The notes under the pieces: model-generated
Databases searched by the model: none
Seen by the model: only the letters and a program-made list of their open reading frames with translations
What the model was told of the DNA's origin: nothing
In this document: positions 18,010-27,654 of the stretch, in pieces
Layout of the letters: every line of letters starts with the position of its first letter
How positions within the stretch are numbered: the stretch's first letter is position 1
Program-made: the position numbers and the translations under genes
Assembly: GCA_027490155.1 (NCBI GenBank)
Contig: JAIXYP010000069.1
Span: 309,192 to 373,191, forward strand
Source: Cytophagaceae bacterium
GTDB lineage: Bacteria; Bacteroidota; Bacteroidia; Cytophagales; Flexibacteraceae
Reading direction: 5' to 3'
Length of the DNA stretch: 64,000 nt

Positions 18010-19179
18010 CTAGAAACTATAACCAGCATACATTTTGGCATCTGCTTCGGTAATTACTGGGCCAGACAAGATCACCAACCGCTCCACAACGTTGCGTAGT
18101 TCGCGGATGTTACCCGTCCATGGTAGGGTCTGGAGATAGGTAACGGCAGATGCGTCAATCTTTTTGGCAGAGTTGCCATAGTCTTCGGCGATGTCACTCA
18201 AGAACTTCTCGACCAAGGCAGGGATATCCTCCAAGCGTTCGCTCAAGGCTGGCACTTTGACCAAGATGACTGATAGCCGATGGTAAAGGTCTTCACGGAA
18301 CCGATTGGCGTCGATTTCCTTCCGAAGGTCTTTGTTGGTAGCGGCGATGATGCGGACATCAACCGTGATTTCTTTGTCACCACCGACACGCGAAATTTTG
18401 TTCTCCTGCAATGCCCTCAGGACCTTGGCTTGGGCTGATAACGACATATCGCCAATCTCATCAAGGAACAAAGTACCGTTATGTGCCTGCTCAAACTTGC
18501 CGATGTGTTGTTTCAAGGCACTTGTGAAGGCACCTTTCTCATGACCAAATAGCTCACTCTCGATCAGCTCAGACGGGATGGCAGCACAGTTGACCACCAC
18601 CAAGGGCGCATTGACCCTTGGGCTATTTTTATGGATCGCCTTGGCTACCAACTCTTTGCCGACACCATTAGGGCCTAGGATCATAACTCTTGCATCTGTA
18701 GGAGCGACTTTTGAGATCGCATCCCGGACTCGCTCTAGGGCGGCACTTGTGCCCACGATGTCGCTTTTGCCGCTGATCTTTTGTTTCAGGGTTTTGGTCT
18801 CGACCACTAGCACACCACGGTCTAGCGCATTCCGGACCGTAACCAAAAGCCGGTTCAAGTCAGGTGGTTTCGGGATAAAGTCAAAGGCCCCGAGTTTAGT
18901 AGCCTCGACAGCGGTTTCGATTGAGCCATGAGCCGAAATCATGATAAACTGGGTCTCGATGCCGTCAGCTTGGGCTTTTTGCAGCAGCTGGATGCCATCC
19001 ATCTTGGGCATTTTGACATCACAGAGGGCTACGTTATAGGCCTTCTGTCGCAGCATTGTCAGGGCCTCTTCGCCATCTTTAGCCTCGTCCACATTATAGT
19101 TCTCGAACTCAAGGATCTCTTTGAGGGTGGACCGGATGGCGCGTTCGTCGTCAATGATCAGGAGGTTGTATTTAGGCAT
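18010..19179 (-). CDS. Sigma-54-dependent response regulator (NtrC type) lacking an HTH domain
   Basis: A 389-residue two-component regulator. The receiver domain is at 1-~120 with the phospho-acceptor D54 (ALCDVKMPKMDG). The AAA+ domain has Walker A GPNGVGKE, the sigma-54-contact loop GAFTSA (a GAFTGA variant), Walker B LFLDEIGDMS and the arginine-finger region. The protein stops at ...AKMYAGYSF without the usual C-terminal Fis-type helix-turn-helix. Shortened regulators of this kind recur in Bacteroidota, so this need not be a truncation. It could activate sigma-54 promoters from solution. No histidine kinase lies next to it. Confidence 0.9.
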   Translation of the reverse strand: MPKYNLLIIDDERAIRSTLKEILEFENYNVDEAKDGEEALTMLRQKAYNVALCDVKMPKMDGIQLLQKAQADGIETQFIMISAHGSIETAVEATKLGAFDFIPKPPDLNRLLVTVRNALDRGVLVVETKTLKQKISGKSDIVGTSAALERVRDAISKVAPTDARVMILGPNGVGKELVAKAIHKNSPRVNAPLVVVNCAAIPSELIESELFGHEKGAFTSALKQHIGKFEQAHNGTLFLDEIGDMSLSAQAKVLRALQENKISRVGGDKEITVDVRIIAATNKDLRKEIDANRFREDLYHRLSVILVKVPALSERLEDIPALVEKFLSDIAEDYGNSAKKIDASAVTYLQTLPWTGNIRELRNVVERLVILSGPVITEADAKMYAGYSF

Positions 19180-19478
19180 GCAGGGTATCTGATGGTGGGG
19201 GTAGGGTAGAAGGGTACAGGTTGTCAGGCGACATTGCTGCAGCTGCTAACATAATTGGGCTATGCAAGTTAGGTGCCAAGATTTGGGGTGGGGTGGGATT
19301 TTGGTGGATGGGTGGAGGCCAAGGCACCTCAGTGGCTGTTATTGCAGTTTTAATAAGGTTGTAGCTCTCGTTTAGGGCCCTTCTGCAACTTAGGTTTCCG
19401 ACTTCTAAAAACGCAAAAACCACCCCACCAAGCAAGTTAGTGGGGTGGCTATGATATTAATCCTGCAAACGTTAACCC
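19180..19478. other. Intergenic spacer
   Basis: Contains the gluconate dehydrogenase terminator (19410-19450) and presumably the promoter of the sigma-54 regulator. A possible 87-codon minus-strand frame (19172-19435) has Pro/Thr-rich, low-complexity content and is not called. Confidence 0.5.
19410..19450 (-). terminator. Terminator after the kdgK-idnO pair
   Basis: CCACCCCAC and GTGGGGTGG pair at 19420-19448. On the minus strand a TTTTTGCGTTTTT tract follows. Confidence 0.75.
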
Positions 19479-20246
19479 TTACAACGCCGCCAAAATACCG
19501 CCATCAACATAAATGACTTGGCCATTGACGAAGTTGCTGGCATTTGAGGCCAAGAACACTGCCGCACCAGCAAGCTCATGCGGGTGGCCCCAACGAGCGG
19601 CTGGGGTCCTGTTGATGATGAAGCTATTGAACTTCTCGTCATCCTGTAGGGCTTTGGTCAGCTCGGTGATGTAATAGCCTGGCCCGATGGCATTGACTTG
19701 GATGTTGTGTTTGGCCCACTCAGTAGCCATGTTTTTGGTAAGCATCTTGAGGCCACCTTTGCTGGCTGCGTAGGCACCTACGTTTTGGCGACCAAGCTCT
19801 GACATCATCGAGCACATGTTGATGATCTTGCCGTGTTGGCGTGCGATCATGCGTTTAGCCACAACTTTACTAACCCGGAACGGACCACTGAGGTTGGTTT
19901 GGAGGACCTCGTCAAAAGTTTCATCAGGGCAATCCTCCAGCGGGACTCGACGGATGATGCCAGCATTGTTGACCAGAATCTGGATGGGGCCTACCTCGGC
20001 TTCAATTCGGGCTACGCCTGCCTCGATGTCGGCAGAGTTGGTAACATCAAACAGATAGCCAATGACATTGAGTCCCTCGGCTTTAAGAGTTTCAATAGCG
20101 GCATTGAGTTTGTCGGCGTTGCGGGCGTTGAGCACCAAGGTTGCGCCTGCCTCTGCAAGGCCACGAGCGATGGCAAGGCCAAGACCTTGTGTGCCCCCAG
20201 TGACGAGGGCCACACGGCCTGTGAGATCAAATAGTGGGTTGGACAT
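19479..20246 (-). CDS. idnO: Gluconate 5-dehydrogenase-like SDR oxidoreductase
   Basis: A classical short-chain dehydrogenase that most likely interconverts 5-keto-D-gluconate and D-gluconate with NAD(P)H. It has 255 residues. The cofactor loop TGGTQGLG is at 16-23, NNAG at 93-96, and the catalytic Tyr/Lys are Y159 and K163 in YAASK. The stretches CSMMSELGR, NRTPAARWG and VDGG match gluconate 5-dehydrogenase (IdnO) better than KduD. It is cotranscribed with and 89 bases downstream of KDG kinase, so a role in sugar-acid use is likely. 2-dehydro-3-deoxygluconate 5-dehydrogenase activity remains an alternative. Confidence 0.85.
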   Translation of the reverse strand: MSNPLFDLTGRVALVTGGTQGLGLAIARGLAEAGATLVLNARNADKLNAAIETLKAEGLNVIGYLFDVTNSADIEAGVARIEAEVGPIQILVNNAGIIRRVPLEDCPDETFDEVLQTNLSGPFRVSKVVAKRMIARQHGKIINMCSMMSELGRQNVGAYAASKGGLKMLTKNMATEWAKHNIQVNAIGPGYYITELTKALQDDEKFNSFIINRTPAARWGHPHELAGAAVFLASNASNFVNGQVIYVDGGILAAL

Positions 20247-20335
20247 GGGGGGTATGTTGGGTGCCGCGATGGGCTGGGTTAAAGCGTTTTTGTGGTTTGA
20301 GGTTGGGTGACTATGGTGATGATTAGCCTTTGGAC

Positions 20336-21352
20336 CTAGCGAGCTAGTTTGCCAGTGACCTCGCCCTTCATGACGGCTTCAACCTCGGCAACGGTGGCTA
20401 GGTTGGCATCTCCTTCGATACTGTGCTTTAGGACACTGGCAGCCAGAGCAAACTCTAGCGCTTGTTTGTCATCTTGATAAGTGATGGCACCATAGATGTA
20501 GCCAGCTGCAAAGGCATCGCCACCACCAATGCGGTCAACAATGGGGTTAATCTCGAGGGTGCCAGTTTTGTGAAGCGTACCATCTTGGTAGATCATGGCC
20601 GACAACGTGTTATGATTGGCCGAAACAGAATTTCGTTTGGTGTTTACAACCTTCTTGATGGTTGGGTACTTCCCTTGAAGGGCAGCCGCAGCAGCGGTAA
20701 ACTTATCTCCCTTCTCGAGTGTGATTTGGTAGCCCAAAACTTCTTCCATATCTCCTTTGCTGGCGAAAACAATGTCGCACCCTGCTGCTAGGGCAGGCAT
20801 TATTTCGGTGGCAGACTTGCCATACTTCCAGAGATTTTTGCGGTAGTTGAGGTCTCCACTGACTGTGATACCACGTTTGCGGGCCTCAGTCACACCTTGT
20901 AAGCAGACATCGGCAGCACCTTGCGAAATGGCAGGTGTGATGCCTGTGAAATGAAACCAAGTGGCATCCGCAAAAACAGCATCCCAGTCGACCATACCAG
21001 GTTCGATGGTTGCGAAGCTGCTACCAGCACGGTCATAAACCACTTTGCTAGGCCGAACGCTGGCACCTACTTCTAGAAAGTAAATTCCGAGCCTATCACC
21101 ACCATAGACGACATGGCTCATATCCACACCAAAGGTGCGAAACAGTGCAGTTGCAGCATAGCCCATGTCATGGTCTGGGAAGCGGGTGACGTGAGCCGAA
21201 GGAAGTCCGAAGTGGGCCAGTGATAGGGCTACATTAGCCTCGCCTCCACCATAGGTGACGTCAAATTGCCGTGCTTGGACAAACCTCGAGTGATTGGGGG
21301 TGCTGAGGCGAAGCATTACCTCGCCGAGGGTGATGACTTTGGGTGGTTTCAT
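20336..21352 (-). CDS. kdgK: 2-dehydro-3-deoxygluconokinase (PfkB family)
   Basis: Phosphorylates 2-keto-3-deoxygluconate to KDPG, the entry step to the lower Entner-Doudoroff route for uronates and gluconate. A PfkB/ribokinase fold of 338 residues: N-terminal GEVMLRLS, the substrate-binding YGGGEANVALSLAHFGL, the R-x-x-x-VVYDRAGSS segment typical of KDG kinases, and the catalytic DRIGGGDAFAAGY motif. It is first in a two-gene minus-strand operon with the gluconate dehydrogenase. No KDPG aldolase gene lies in the window. Confidence 0.88.
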   Translation of the reverse strand: MKPPKVITLGEVMLRLSTPNHSRFVQARQFDVTYGGGEANVALSLAHFGLPSAHVTRFPDHDMGYAATALFRTFGVDMSHVVYGGDRLGIYFLEVGASVRPSKVVYDRAGSSFATIEPGMVDWDAVFADATWFHFTGITPAISQGAADVCLQGVTEARKRGITVSGDLNYRKNLWKYGKSATEIMPALAAGCDIVFASKGDMEEVLGYQITLEKGDKFTAAAAALQGKYPTIKKVVNTKRNSVSANHNTLSAMIYQDGTLHKTGTLEINPIVDRIGGGDAFAAGYIYGAITYQDDKQALEFALAASVLKHSIEGDANLATVAEVEAVMKGEVTGKLAR

Positions 21353-21448
21353 TAACTAAAGCAGGATGCGCAAAGGCATGTTATTGGTCTGTAGGAGAGC
21401 CTATCTGTGCAATTTGATTGGCCTGATAGGATTGGCAGGACAAACATA

Positions 21449-21500
21449 ACCCCTAGCTGCACGTTTGCCAACACTGGGTTTGCAAATGGCTACTAGGGGT
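21449..21500 (-). terminator. Inverted repeat between kdgK and the PD40 gene
   Basis: ACCCCTAG (21449-21456) and CTAGGGGT (21493-21500) pair around a loop with further pairing. It lies just after the PD40 gene stop on the minus strand and is followed by a weak T-containing tract, so it is a possible terminator. Confidence 0.4.
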
Positions 21501-21524
21501 CGTGTTCAGTCGGGGTAGTTAACC

Positions 21525-23159
21525 TTATTTCTTTTTGTCGATCGGTTGGTTCTCGTGGGCCGGGACAACAAACTTCTTCTGGATGACCTCAAAGTTGTGG
21601 GTCATATTGGTGCGGCCAGAAAGGTTTTGTACGGGCATTTCTTCAATGCCAAGGGTGTCACGGTCTGCCTCTGATTTGATGAAAGCGACTTTATAGTCAG
21701 TGCCAGCGATGACGTTCACAAGGCGATAATTACCATTGGCGTCGGTTTTGATCAAGTAGTCGCAATCGTCAAAATCCCAGTGGGTGACGGCCATTGTCAT
21801 GTTGGCAAGTGGTTTGCCACCAGCGCCTACAGCACGGCCTGTGATCGTAACGTACTCTAGTTTGACTAGTTTGAACAAATCGGTTTTGCCGAAGCAAGAG
21901 TTACGTTCTGCAGCTATGTAGCTTTCGCGCTGCCCCTTGTTGTTGATCTCGTAATAGTTGATTTCATCCCCTGGCGAGTTGTAAGGCAAACCAGCGTTCC
22001 GAACGTTGCTGAACCGACCTGTTGTGGCGTCATAGTTGGCACGATATATATCAGACCCACCAACACCATCAGAGCGACGGCTGCAGAAGAAGAATTCTTT
22101 CTGGTCGTTTGTGATGAATGGAGCCATATCATCCTCGCTGCTGTTATTGATGTCATTGCCTAAGGCAACAGGCGAGGACCAGCTACCATCTTTGCCTTTG
22201 GTGCTAGTGAAGATATCAAGGTAAGCACGCTTAGGGAACTTGGTGAAAAACACCCGGTTGATGTCCTTGTTGAAATAGGCATCGACCTCTAGGTAGCTGT
22301 TGCTGACACCAAGGGTGTAGTTGATCGGCTCGCGGAGTTGTCCTTTGAAACGCTCGGACACCAAAAGTTTACCATCGAGGGCAGCACCATGTTTGAAGAT
22401 CAATACAAAGTTATCATTGTCAAGGAACTGAAGGCTGGTATAGTCTGCCGCACCTACGTCTTGGGTTGTCAGTAGCTGTGCTTGACCCCAGCGTCCGTTT
22501 GCTAATTTGTTGCTGTAATAGACTTTAGAGGTGTATTCGCCGTCATACTTGGGCTGCTCGCCAGCGACTGGGCGACGGCTTGTGAATACCAAAAAAGAGC
22601 CATCAGCAGATACCAGCGGATTGCTCTCGGTATAGGCTGAGTTGATGCTGCCGCCCATGTTTTCGAGCCTAAAGGTCTGGGCATCAGTGCTGTTACGTTG
22701 TTTCAGGAACTCTTCTGCCTGTTTGATATTTACGTTGGCTTGATCAGTAAGGGCGTTGCGTTGGGCGCCACTCATGATTTTGTAACGGTTGTAGAAGTAG
22801 AGGGCTGAGTCTACCTTCTGGTTGAGGTGGAAAGCACGCCCAAGCCAGTAATAGAACTGAGCACTGGCGTCTGGGTCGAGCTCCCGAGCCATTTTGATGG
22901 AAGCCAAGCCTCGTTCTGGCCTCGAAAGGTTCAGGTAGCAAATACCAGATTTGAAGACAGCATAAGGATGCTTGGGCACTGATACCAATAGCGATTGGTA
23001 TTGACGTAGTGCGTTTTCAAAGTCTCCGTCATCAAAGGCGGCGTCGGCCTTGTCCAGCAGCTTACGCTCCTCCTTTACATAAAATTGTGCTTGGCTGGTA
23101 GTGACGCTGGCTGCGAGGAGAAAGCAGGCGAGCAAAACTAACTTTGATAGTTGTTGCAT
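21525..23159 (-). CDS. Envelope TPR/PD40 (WD40-like) protein with carboxypeptidase-regulatory-like domain
   Basis: A 544-residue exported protein. The signal peptide is at 1-24 (LLACFLLAASVTTSQAQF). A TPR region follows (~30-160, ALRQYQSLLVSVPKHPYAVF, FYYWLGRAFHLNQKVDSALY). PD40-type propeller blades come next (NPLVSADGSFLVFTSRR, MAPFITNDQKEFFFCSRR with GGSDIYRA), then a carboxypeptidase-regulatory-like beta domain (ITGRAVGAGGKPLANMT). The order is that of PorE-like T9SS accessory proteins, but the C-terminal OmpA peptidoglycan-binding domain is missing; the tail is Lys-rich (KKK). It probably sits in the periplasm or outer membrane; its exact role is unknown. Confidence 0.8.
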   Translation of the reverse strand: MQQLSKLVLLACFLLAASVTTSQAQFYVKEERKLLDKADAAFDDGDFENALRQYQSLLVSVPKHPYAVFKSGICYLNLSRPERGLASIKMARELDPDASAQFYYWLGRAFHLNQKVDSALYFYNRYKIMSGAQRNALTDQANVNIKQAEEFLKQRNSTDAQTFRLENMGGSINSAYTESNPLVSADGSFLVFTSRRPVAGEQPKYDGEYTSKVYYSNKLANGRWGQAQLLTTQDVGAADYTSLQFLDNDNFVLIFKHGAALDGKLLVSERFKGQLREPINYTLGVSNSYLEVDAYFNKDINRVFFTKFPKRAYLDIFTSTKGKDGSWSSPVALGNDINNSSEDDMAPFITNDQKEFFFCSRRSDGVGGSDIYRANYDATTGRFSNVRNAGLPYNSPGDEINYYEINNKGQRESYIAAERNSCFGKTDLFKLVKLEYVTITGRAVGAGGKPLANMTMAVTHWDFDDCDYLIKTDANGNYRLVNVIAGTDYKVAFIKSEADRDTLGIEEMPVQNLSGRTNMTHNFEVIQKKFVVPAHENQPIDKKK

Positions 23160-23408
23160 ATTATTGCGGATTTTCGGCTGGTGACGATTGGATTAGCCGC
23201 CTGCCACTGTGGGGGTTACCTGTAAAACTAGCTAAAGGGCCGTGAACTTCAATTTGCAAAGGCGCACGACTCTGTTACTTCTATGGCAAGTAAGCCACTA
23301 AACAAATAGGCAATGTAAAAAAGTCGTTAAAAATAGACCAACATACCGCCTTTTTGTGTTATTTATTGGTTGCGGATTGAAGATAGTTCGCTTGGTGCTA
23401 AAAACTGG

Positions 23409-24044
23409 TCAGTAAAGCGGACTGAGAGCTAGCAGTTTCTGGCAGGTGCAGTAGTTGCCAAGCTGGTAAATCCCGACATGCGAAAAGTGGACAGTTTGGC
23501 CAATGTACTGTGTCAACTCCTCGATGGCTTGGACATTTGCTGCAAAGCCTAGTGTGATGTGTGGCTGATAGTTAGGGCCAGTGCTGGCAGGAAAATTTCT
23601 AATCCAGTCCAGTGTGATAGGGTCGGCAGTACTAGGGTCGGCCAAGGCGTCTATTGACAAGTTATCAGTCACGAAGCCAGCTAGGTGGCTCAGGTTGTTC
23701 CAAGCGAGGTCATGGGCCAGTTGTAAGGCTGGATGAAGGCCAAAGTTAAGTCCAATCACAAGCCCAGTTGTGGTATGCGCCTGATAGACAGACGTAACCA
23801 TCAGCTCGAGCGATGATTGACCAAAGATAGGTTTGGTACTACCACTGCTAAAAAAGTGGTTCACCCAGCCGTTGCTAATGTCTTCGCAGAGGTCAAAGGC
23901 CAGCGTAAGATGAGGTACGCCTAGGGTCGGGTGGAGCTTTAGGCGATCAGGCGAGAGTGTAGGGGATTGGGCGATCTTAATCAGCCGGTGCAAATCTGCA
24001 CCAGAAGGGATCAGCGCTAAGTCAAGGGCTAGGTTGAGCGACAT
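23409..24044 (-). CDS. 2H phosphoesterase/2'-5' RNA ligase-like protein
   Basis: A 211-residue cytoplasmic protein with the two H-x-T signatures of the 2H superfamily: PHLTLAF (about residue 47) and PHITLGF (about residue 170), separated by roughly 120 residues. Members hydrolyse cyclic phosphodiesters or ligate/cleave 2'-5' RNA links; the substrate here is unknown. The frame is open to 24119, but the ATG at 24044 (MSLNLALDLALIP) gives the usual N-terminal strand. It is the last of a three-gene minus-strand run after the GH3 glucosidase and a sugar kinase, which may be only chance linkage. Confidence 0.7.
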   Translation of the reverse strand: MSLNLALDLALIPSGADLHRLIKIAQSPTLSPDRLKLHPTLGVPHLTLAFDLCEDISNGWVNHFFSSGSTKPIFGQSSLELMVTSVYQAHTTTGLVIGLNFGLHPALQLAHDLAWNNLSHLAGFVTDNLSIDALADPSTADPITLDWIRNFPASTGPNYQPHITLGFAANVQAIEELTQYIGQTVHFSHVGIYQLGNYCTCQKLLALSPLY

Positions 24045-24134
24045 TGTTTTTCGGAGTGATTGGGTTGTGAATTTTTGGGAGTTTAATAGGCAACAGCCGA
24101 CAGTAATAGACTGGGGCACTACCTAGCATGCGGG

Positions 24135-25226
24135 CTAAATGCCACCCTCGTTTTTCCAATAGCCATAGTGGTCCCCAAGCAATAGGGCTTCGGACATTGG
24201 CGTAATGCTGTCCGAACAGGTGCTGTTGAACAAACAGCTTGCCGCTATGCTAACACCAAGGCGAAGGCATTCTTGCATCGGATACCCTTCGTGAAGACCT
24301 ACCAAAACGCCACTGGCAAAGGCATCGCCAGCACCAGCGGCACCTTTGATGACCTCTGTCGGGATCTTGACTGCGGGTTGGTAGACAGTGCCAGTGCTGC
24401 GGTTGATCGCCATCGCGCCACGTTGGAAGTGCAGGATGACCCACTCGCGCACACCAGCCTTGAGCAGTTCGATGGCGGCATCTTCGGCCTTTTCTAGGTC
24501 AACACCATCTCCTACCGCAATCGGGATACCTGTTAGTTTTTCGGCCTCGTACTCGTTCAGGAACAAGTAATCGATGTGCGAAAGGCTAGGTGGCACTATT
24601 TGTTTGAACCTCTCGCTGCTTTCGCTCACGAGGTCAGCACTGGTTTTGAAGCCAAGGCTTGAGGCTTGCTCTAGCAAATAGCTGGCTCCTGTACGGCCAA
24701 ATTGGTCCAAGGTGTCTAGCCCATCCAGTAAAAGGAGGTAACCGAGGTGGAAAATGCGGGCATTGCTGCGCTTTATCGCCTCCTGCAGATGGGCAGGTGT
24801 CAACAAAGCATTGGCCCCACGATTGTGGAAAAATGTACGGCGGCCTGTGCCTTGGACTGTCATGACATCGGTATAGCTGGTCGCTACCTCGTTTGTCCGG
24901 ACCAGTCCGTTTATGCTGATGCCATACTTCTGACAATCAGCCACGATCAGGTCACCAAGGCTGTCATTGCCAATCAGTCCTATGCCTTCTAGGGGCATAG
25001 GTGCCTGCATGATGGCCATGTCTTTAAGTACATTATAGGGAGAGCCGCCATTGGCTACCGATTGCTCAAGGATATTGGCCAAGGCATCTTGTTGCGGAAA
25101 GCGGTCTATGATTTTAACTTGATCTACGATCCAGTTGCCTGTCGCCAGGATGCCATTACGAGCTGTCATACTTTGGGTACTGTGGAGGCTGGAACCTAAG
25201 ATGCCTGGCTCCATGATGTTGACCAT
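24135..25226 (-). CDS. PfkB-family carbohydrate kinase
   Basis: A ribokinase-like kinase of 363 residues. It has GGSPYNVLKDMAIM in the substrate-binding region, GIGLIGNDSLGDLI, and the catalytic/anion-hole motif GAAGAGDAFASGVL (Asp as base) near residue 305. The substrate cannot be read from sequence; ribose, nucleosides, fructose and similar sugars are all possible. It starts 40 bases after the GH3 glucosidase gene on the same strand, so phosphorylation of a sugar released by that enzyme is a reasonable inference. The first ~20 residues are not conserved in the family; a start at a later ATG (MTARNG, about 25169) is possible. Confidence 0.8.
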   Translation of the reverse strand: MVNIMEPGILGSSLHSTQSMTARNGILATGNWIVDQVKIIDRFPQQDALANILEQSVANGGSPYNVLKDMAIMQAPMPLEGIGLIGNDSLGDLIVADCQKYGISINGLVRTNEVATSYTDVMTVQGTGRRTFFHNRGANALLTPAHLQEAIKRSNARIFHLGYLLLLDGLDTLDQFGRTGASYLLEQASSLGFKTSADLVSESSERFKQIVPPSLSHIDYLFLNEYEAEKLTGIPIAVGDGVDLEKAEDAAIELLKAGVREWVILHFQRGAMAINRSTGTVYQPAVKIPTEVIKGAAGAGDAFASGVLVGLHEGYPMQECLRLGVSIAASCLFNSTCSDSITPMSEALLLGDHYGYWKNEGGI

Positions 25227-25266
25227 TGGAGGTTAGGCACCAGCTAGGTTTTATTCGGTTAAATAT

Positions 25267-27654
25267 CTAGTCTGCAATGTTAAGCATTACGGTTTGCAAA
25301 GCCGCACTGCTGTTGCCGGTCATGATGTCAAAATCACCAGGCTCTAGCACCCATTCCATTTTGGCATTGTACATCGCAAAGTGCTCGGGTGTAAGCACAA
25401 ACTGAACCGTGCGACGTTCGCCAGGCTGCAGGCTAACACGTTTGAAACCACGCAGTTCTTTAACTGGTTTGGTAACAGAGCTGACTAGGTCACGGATGTA
25501 GCACTGGACGACTTCGGTGCCTGCCTTGTTGCCACGATTGATCACCTCGACGTCGACAGTAATACTTTCGCCTCTTTTGATTTTGGTTTTGCTCAGGACA
25601 GGCGCATTTACCTGAAACTGGGTATAACTGAGGCCAAAACCAAAAGGATAGAGCGCAGTGGGGGTATCAAAATGATAGTTACGACGTGCAGTAGCCTTGT
25701 GGTTGTAGTAGGCAGGTAGATGACCTACAGAACGCGCAATGCTGACAGGCAACTTGCCACTAGGGTTCACATCACCGACGAGGACATCTGCAACGGCTTG
25801 GCCCGTTTCTTGGCCTAGGTAGAAGCAGTTGACTAGGGCCGGGATTGTCTCGCTCAGTTGCTTAAATGAAGTTGGCGGGCCATTCAAAACAAAGGCTGCA
25901 ATAGGTTTATTGAGTTTGCTAAGTTCATCAACCAGTTGGTTCTGTAAGCTTAGCAAGTCTAGCGTTGTGAGATCACCACCATGGCCTGATGCCCATGCTT
26001 CGCGGCTGGTGGCTTCGTTACCACCAAGGCAGAGGACGATGTAGTCAGCAGTTTTGGCCAAGGCCACAGCTTCTGCAATCAGCTTGAGGTTAGTGGCGGC
26101 AGGTGTGAGTGCCACGCTATCACCAAACCAGTCCCCACTATCAGTGATGCGGCAACCTTCGGCATAGACTACGTCTGACTTGCCAGCGAGCTTAGCTTTG
26201 ATTGCCTGTAGTGGGGTAACCACTTGTTTTGGTTTGTTGCTATATCCACCCAAGATGCAGCGGTCGGCATTGGGGCCGATGACAGCTACTTTTTTGTATT
26301 GGCTCGGAATCAGTGGCAATGTCTGGTTTTGGTTCTTGAGCAAAGTAATGGCCTGTTGCGCCGCCTTGAGGGCGATGGAACGGTGGGCAGGGCTGCCTAT
26401 AGTTTTCTCTGCCAAGGCGGCGTCGCTGTATGGGTTGTCGAACAAGCCTAGACGGAACTTGGTTCGGAGGATGCGGGCGACTGTGCTATCTAACTCCTGC
26501 GAGGTGATTTTGCCTTGGCGCAATAGGTCCGGAATCTTAGTGTAGGCAAAACGGTCTGGTGTTTCGACATCGACCCCAGCTTTGAAGGCTAGCAGTGCAG
26601 TGCCAAGGGTATCTTTTTTGTCTGTAAGGTGATGCAGGCCCTGGATTTCGGACACGGCAGCATAGTCAGACACGATCGTACCACGAAACCCCCATTCAGT
26701 CCGGAGGATTTCTTGCAACAACCGGACATTGGCATGGGCAGGGACACCGCTGACCTCGTTATAGCAGGGCATCACCGACATTGCTCCAGCTTCCTGAACG
26801 CAGGCCTTAAAGCTCGGGAAGAAGTATTGGCGCATCGTCAGCTCATCGACCAGACTTGGTGCGATATTGGTTCCGCCTTCGCTGCGGCCATGTACGCCAA
26901 AGTGCTTGAGGGTTGCAGCGACATTGTCAGGCCCTAACAAGTAGTTGGGGCCCTGGTAGGCACGGACTTCGGCCTTGGCTAGCTCGGCGATCAAGTAAGG
27001 ATCTTCTCCTAAAGTTTCTTCGCTCCGTCCCCAACGGTGGTCTTGAAGTAGGTCCACAACTGGGGCTAAGACTTGGTGCCCACCACGATAGCGGACCTCT
27101 TTGGCTACGGCACCAAAAATTTCGGTCATTAGGTCAGGGTTCCAAGTGCTGGCAAGGGCCAATGGTGTCGGGAAGTTGGTGGCATCTTGCGCTTGGTTGC
27201 CATGGAGGCTTTCTTCATGAAACATGACCGGGATCCCGAGTCGGGTTTTGGTCACCATGTGGCGTTGGATGGCATTGACTAGCTCTACCGTCTGGCGTGG
27301 AGACCGACTAATGCTGAAGCTACCTTTGATCTCGCTTGGGCGGGCAATTTGGCCCATCCCATTTTTGAGGTCCATAGCCCCTTTAATGGGATCAAAATTG
27401 CCTTTATCATCTAGGATTCGAGATTTTTGAAACCAAAGGCATTGCATCTGGGCAGCCTTTTCCTCGGTGGTCATGCGGGCCAAAAGGTCCTTGATCCGGA
27501 CTTCGGTTGGCAGGGTGGTATTTTTGTAGGGTGGCACGGGTGTCCATGCCTTGGCACTACCTTGGGCATGTGCACTGTTGTGCCCCAGCAGGCTGCAGGT
27601 TAGGGTGATGGCACCTAATATGAGAGTCGATCTAAAGCGTAGGATAAATGGCAT
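25267..27654 (-). CDS. bglX: Glycoside hydrolase family 3 beta-glucosidase
   Basis: An exported beta-glycosidase of 795 residues, with the length and domain order of periplasmic BglX. The signal peptide is at ~1-30 (ITLTCSLLGHNSAHAQ). The GH3 N-terminal barrel contains MFHEESLHG, DHRWGRSEETLGEDP, LKHFGVHGRSEGG and the nucleophile D330 in GTIVSDYAAV. The C-terminal sandwich has VIGPNADRCILGGYS, and a fibronectin III-like domain ends the protein (QCYIRDLVSSVTKPVKELRG). It probably trims beta-linked oligosaccharides in the periplasm. It leads a run with a sugar kinase. The gene name is by similarity; xylosidase or other GH3 specificity cannot be excluded. Confidence 0.85.
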   Translation of the reverse strand: MPFILRFRSTLILGAITLTCSLLGHNSAHAQGSAKAWTPVPPYKNTTLPTEVRIKDLLARMTTEEKAAQMQCLWFQKSRILDDKGNFDPIKGAMDLKNGMGQIARPSEIKGSFSISRSPRQTVELVNAIQRHMVTKTRLGIPVMFHEESLHGNQAQDATNFPTPLALASTWNPDLMTEIFGAVAKEVRYRGGHQVLAPVVDLLQDHRWGRSEETLGEDPYLIAELAKAEVRAYQGPNYLLGPDNVAATLKHFGVHGRSEGGTNIAPSLVDELTMRQYFFPSFKACVQEAGAMSVMPCYNEVSGVPAHANVRLLQEILRTEWGFRGTIVSDYAAVSEIQGLHHLTDKKDTLGTALLAFKAGVDVETPDRFAYTKIPDLLRQGKITSQELDSTVARILRTKFRLGLFDNPYSDAALAEKTIGSPAHRSIALKAAQQAITLLKNQNQTLPLIPSQYKKVAVIGPNADRCILGGYSNKPKQVVTPLQAIKAKLAGKSDVVYAEGCRITDSGDWFGDSVALTPAATNLKLIAEAVALAKTADYIVLCLGGNEATSREAWASGHGGDLTTLDLLSLQNQLVDELSKLNKPIAAFVLNGPPTSFKQLSETIPALVNCFYLGQETGQAVADVLVGDVNPSGKLPVSIARSVGHLPAYYNHKATARRNYHFDTPTALYPFGFGLSYTQFQVNAPVLSKTKIKRGESITVDVEVINRGNKAGTEVVQCYIRDLVSSVTKPVKELRGFKRVSLQPGERRTVQFVLTPEHFAMYNAKMEWVLEPGDFDIMTGNSSAALQTVMLNIAD

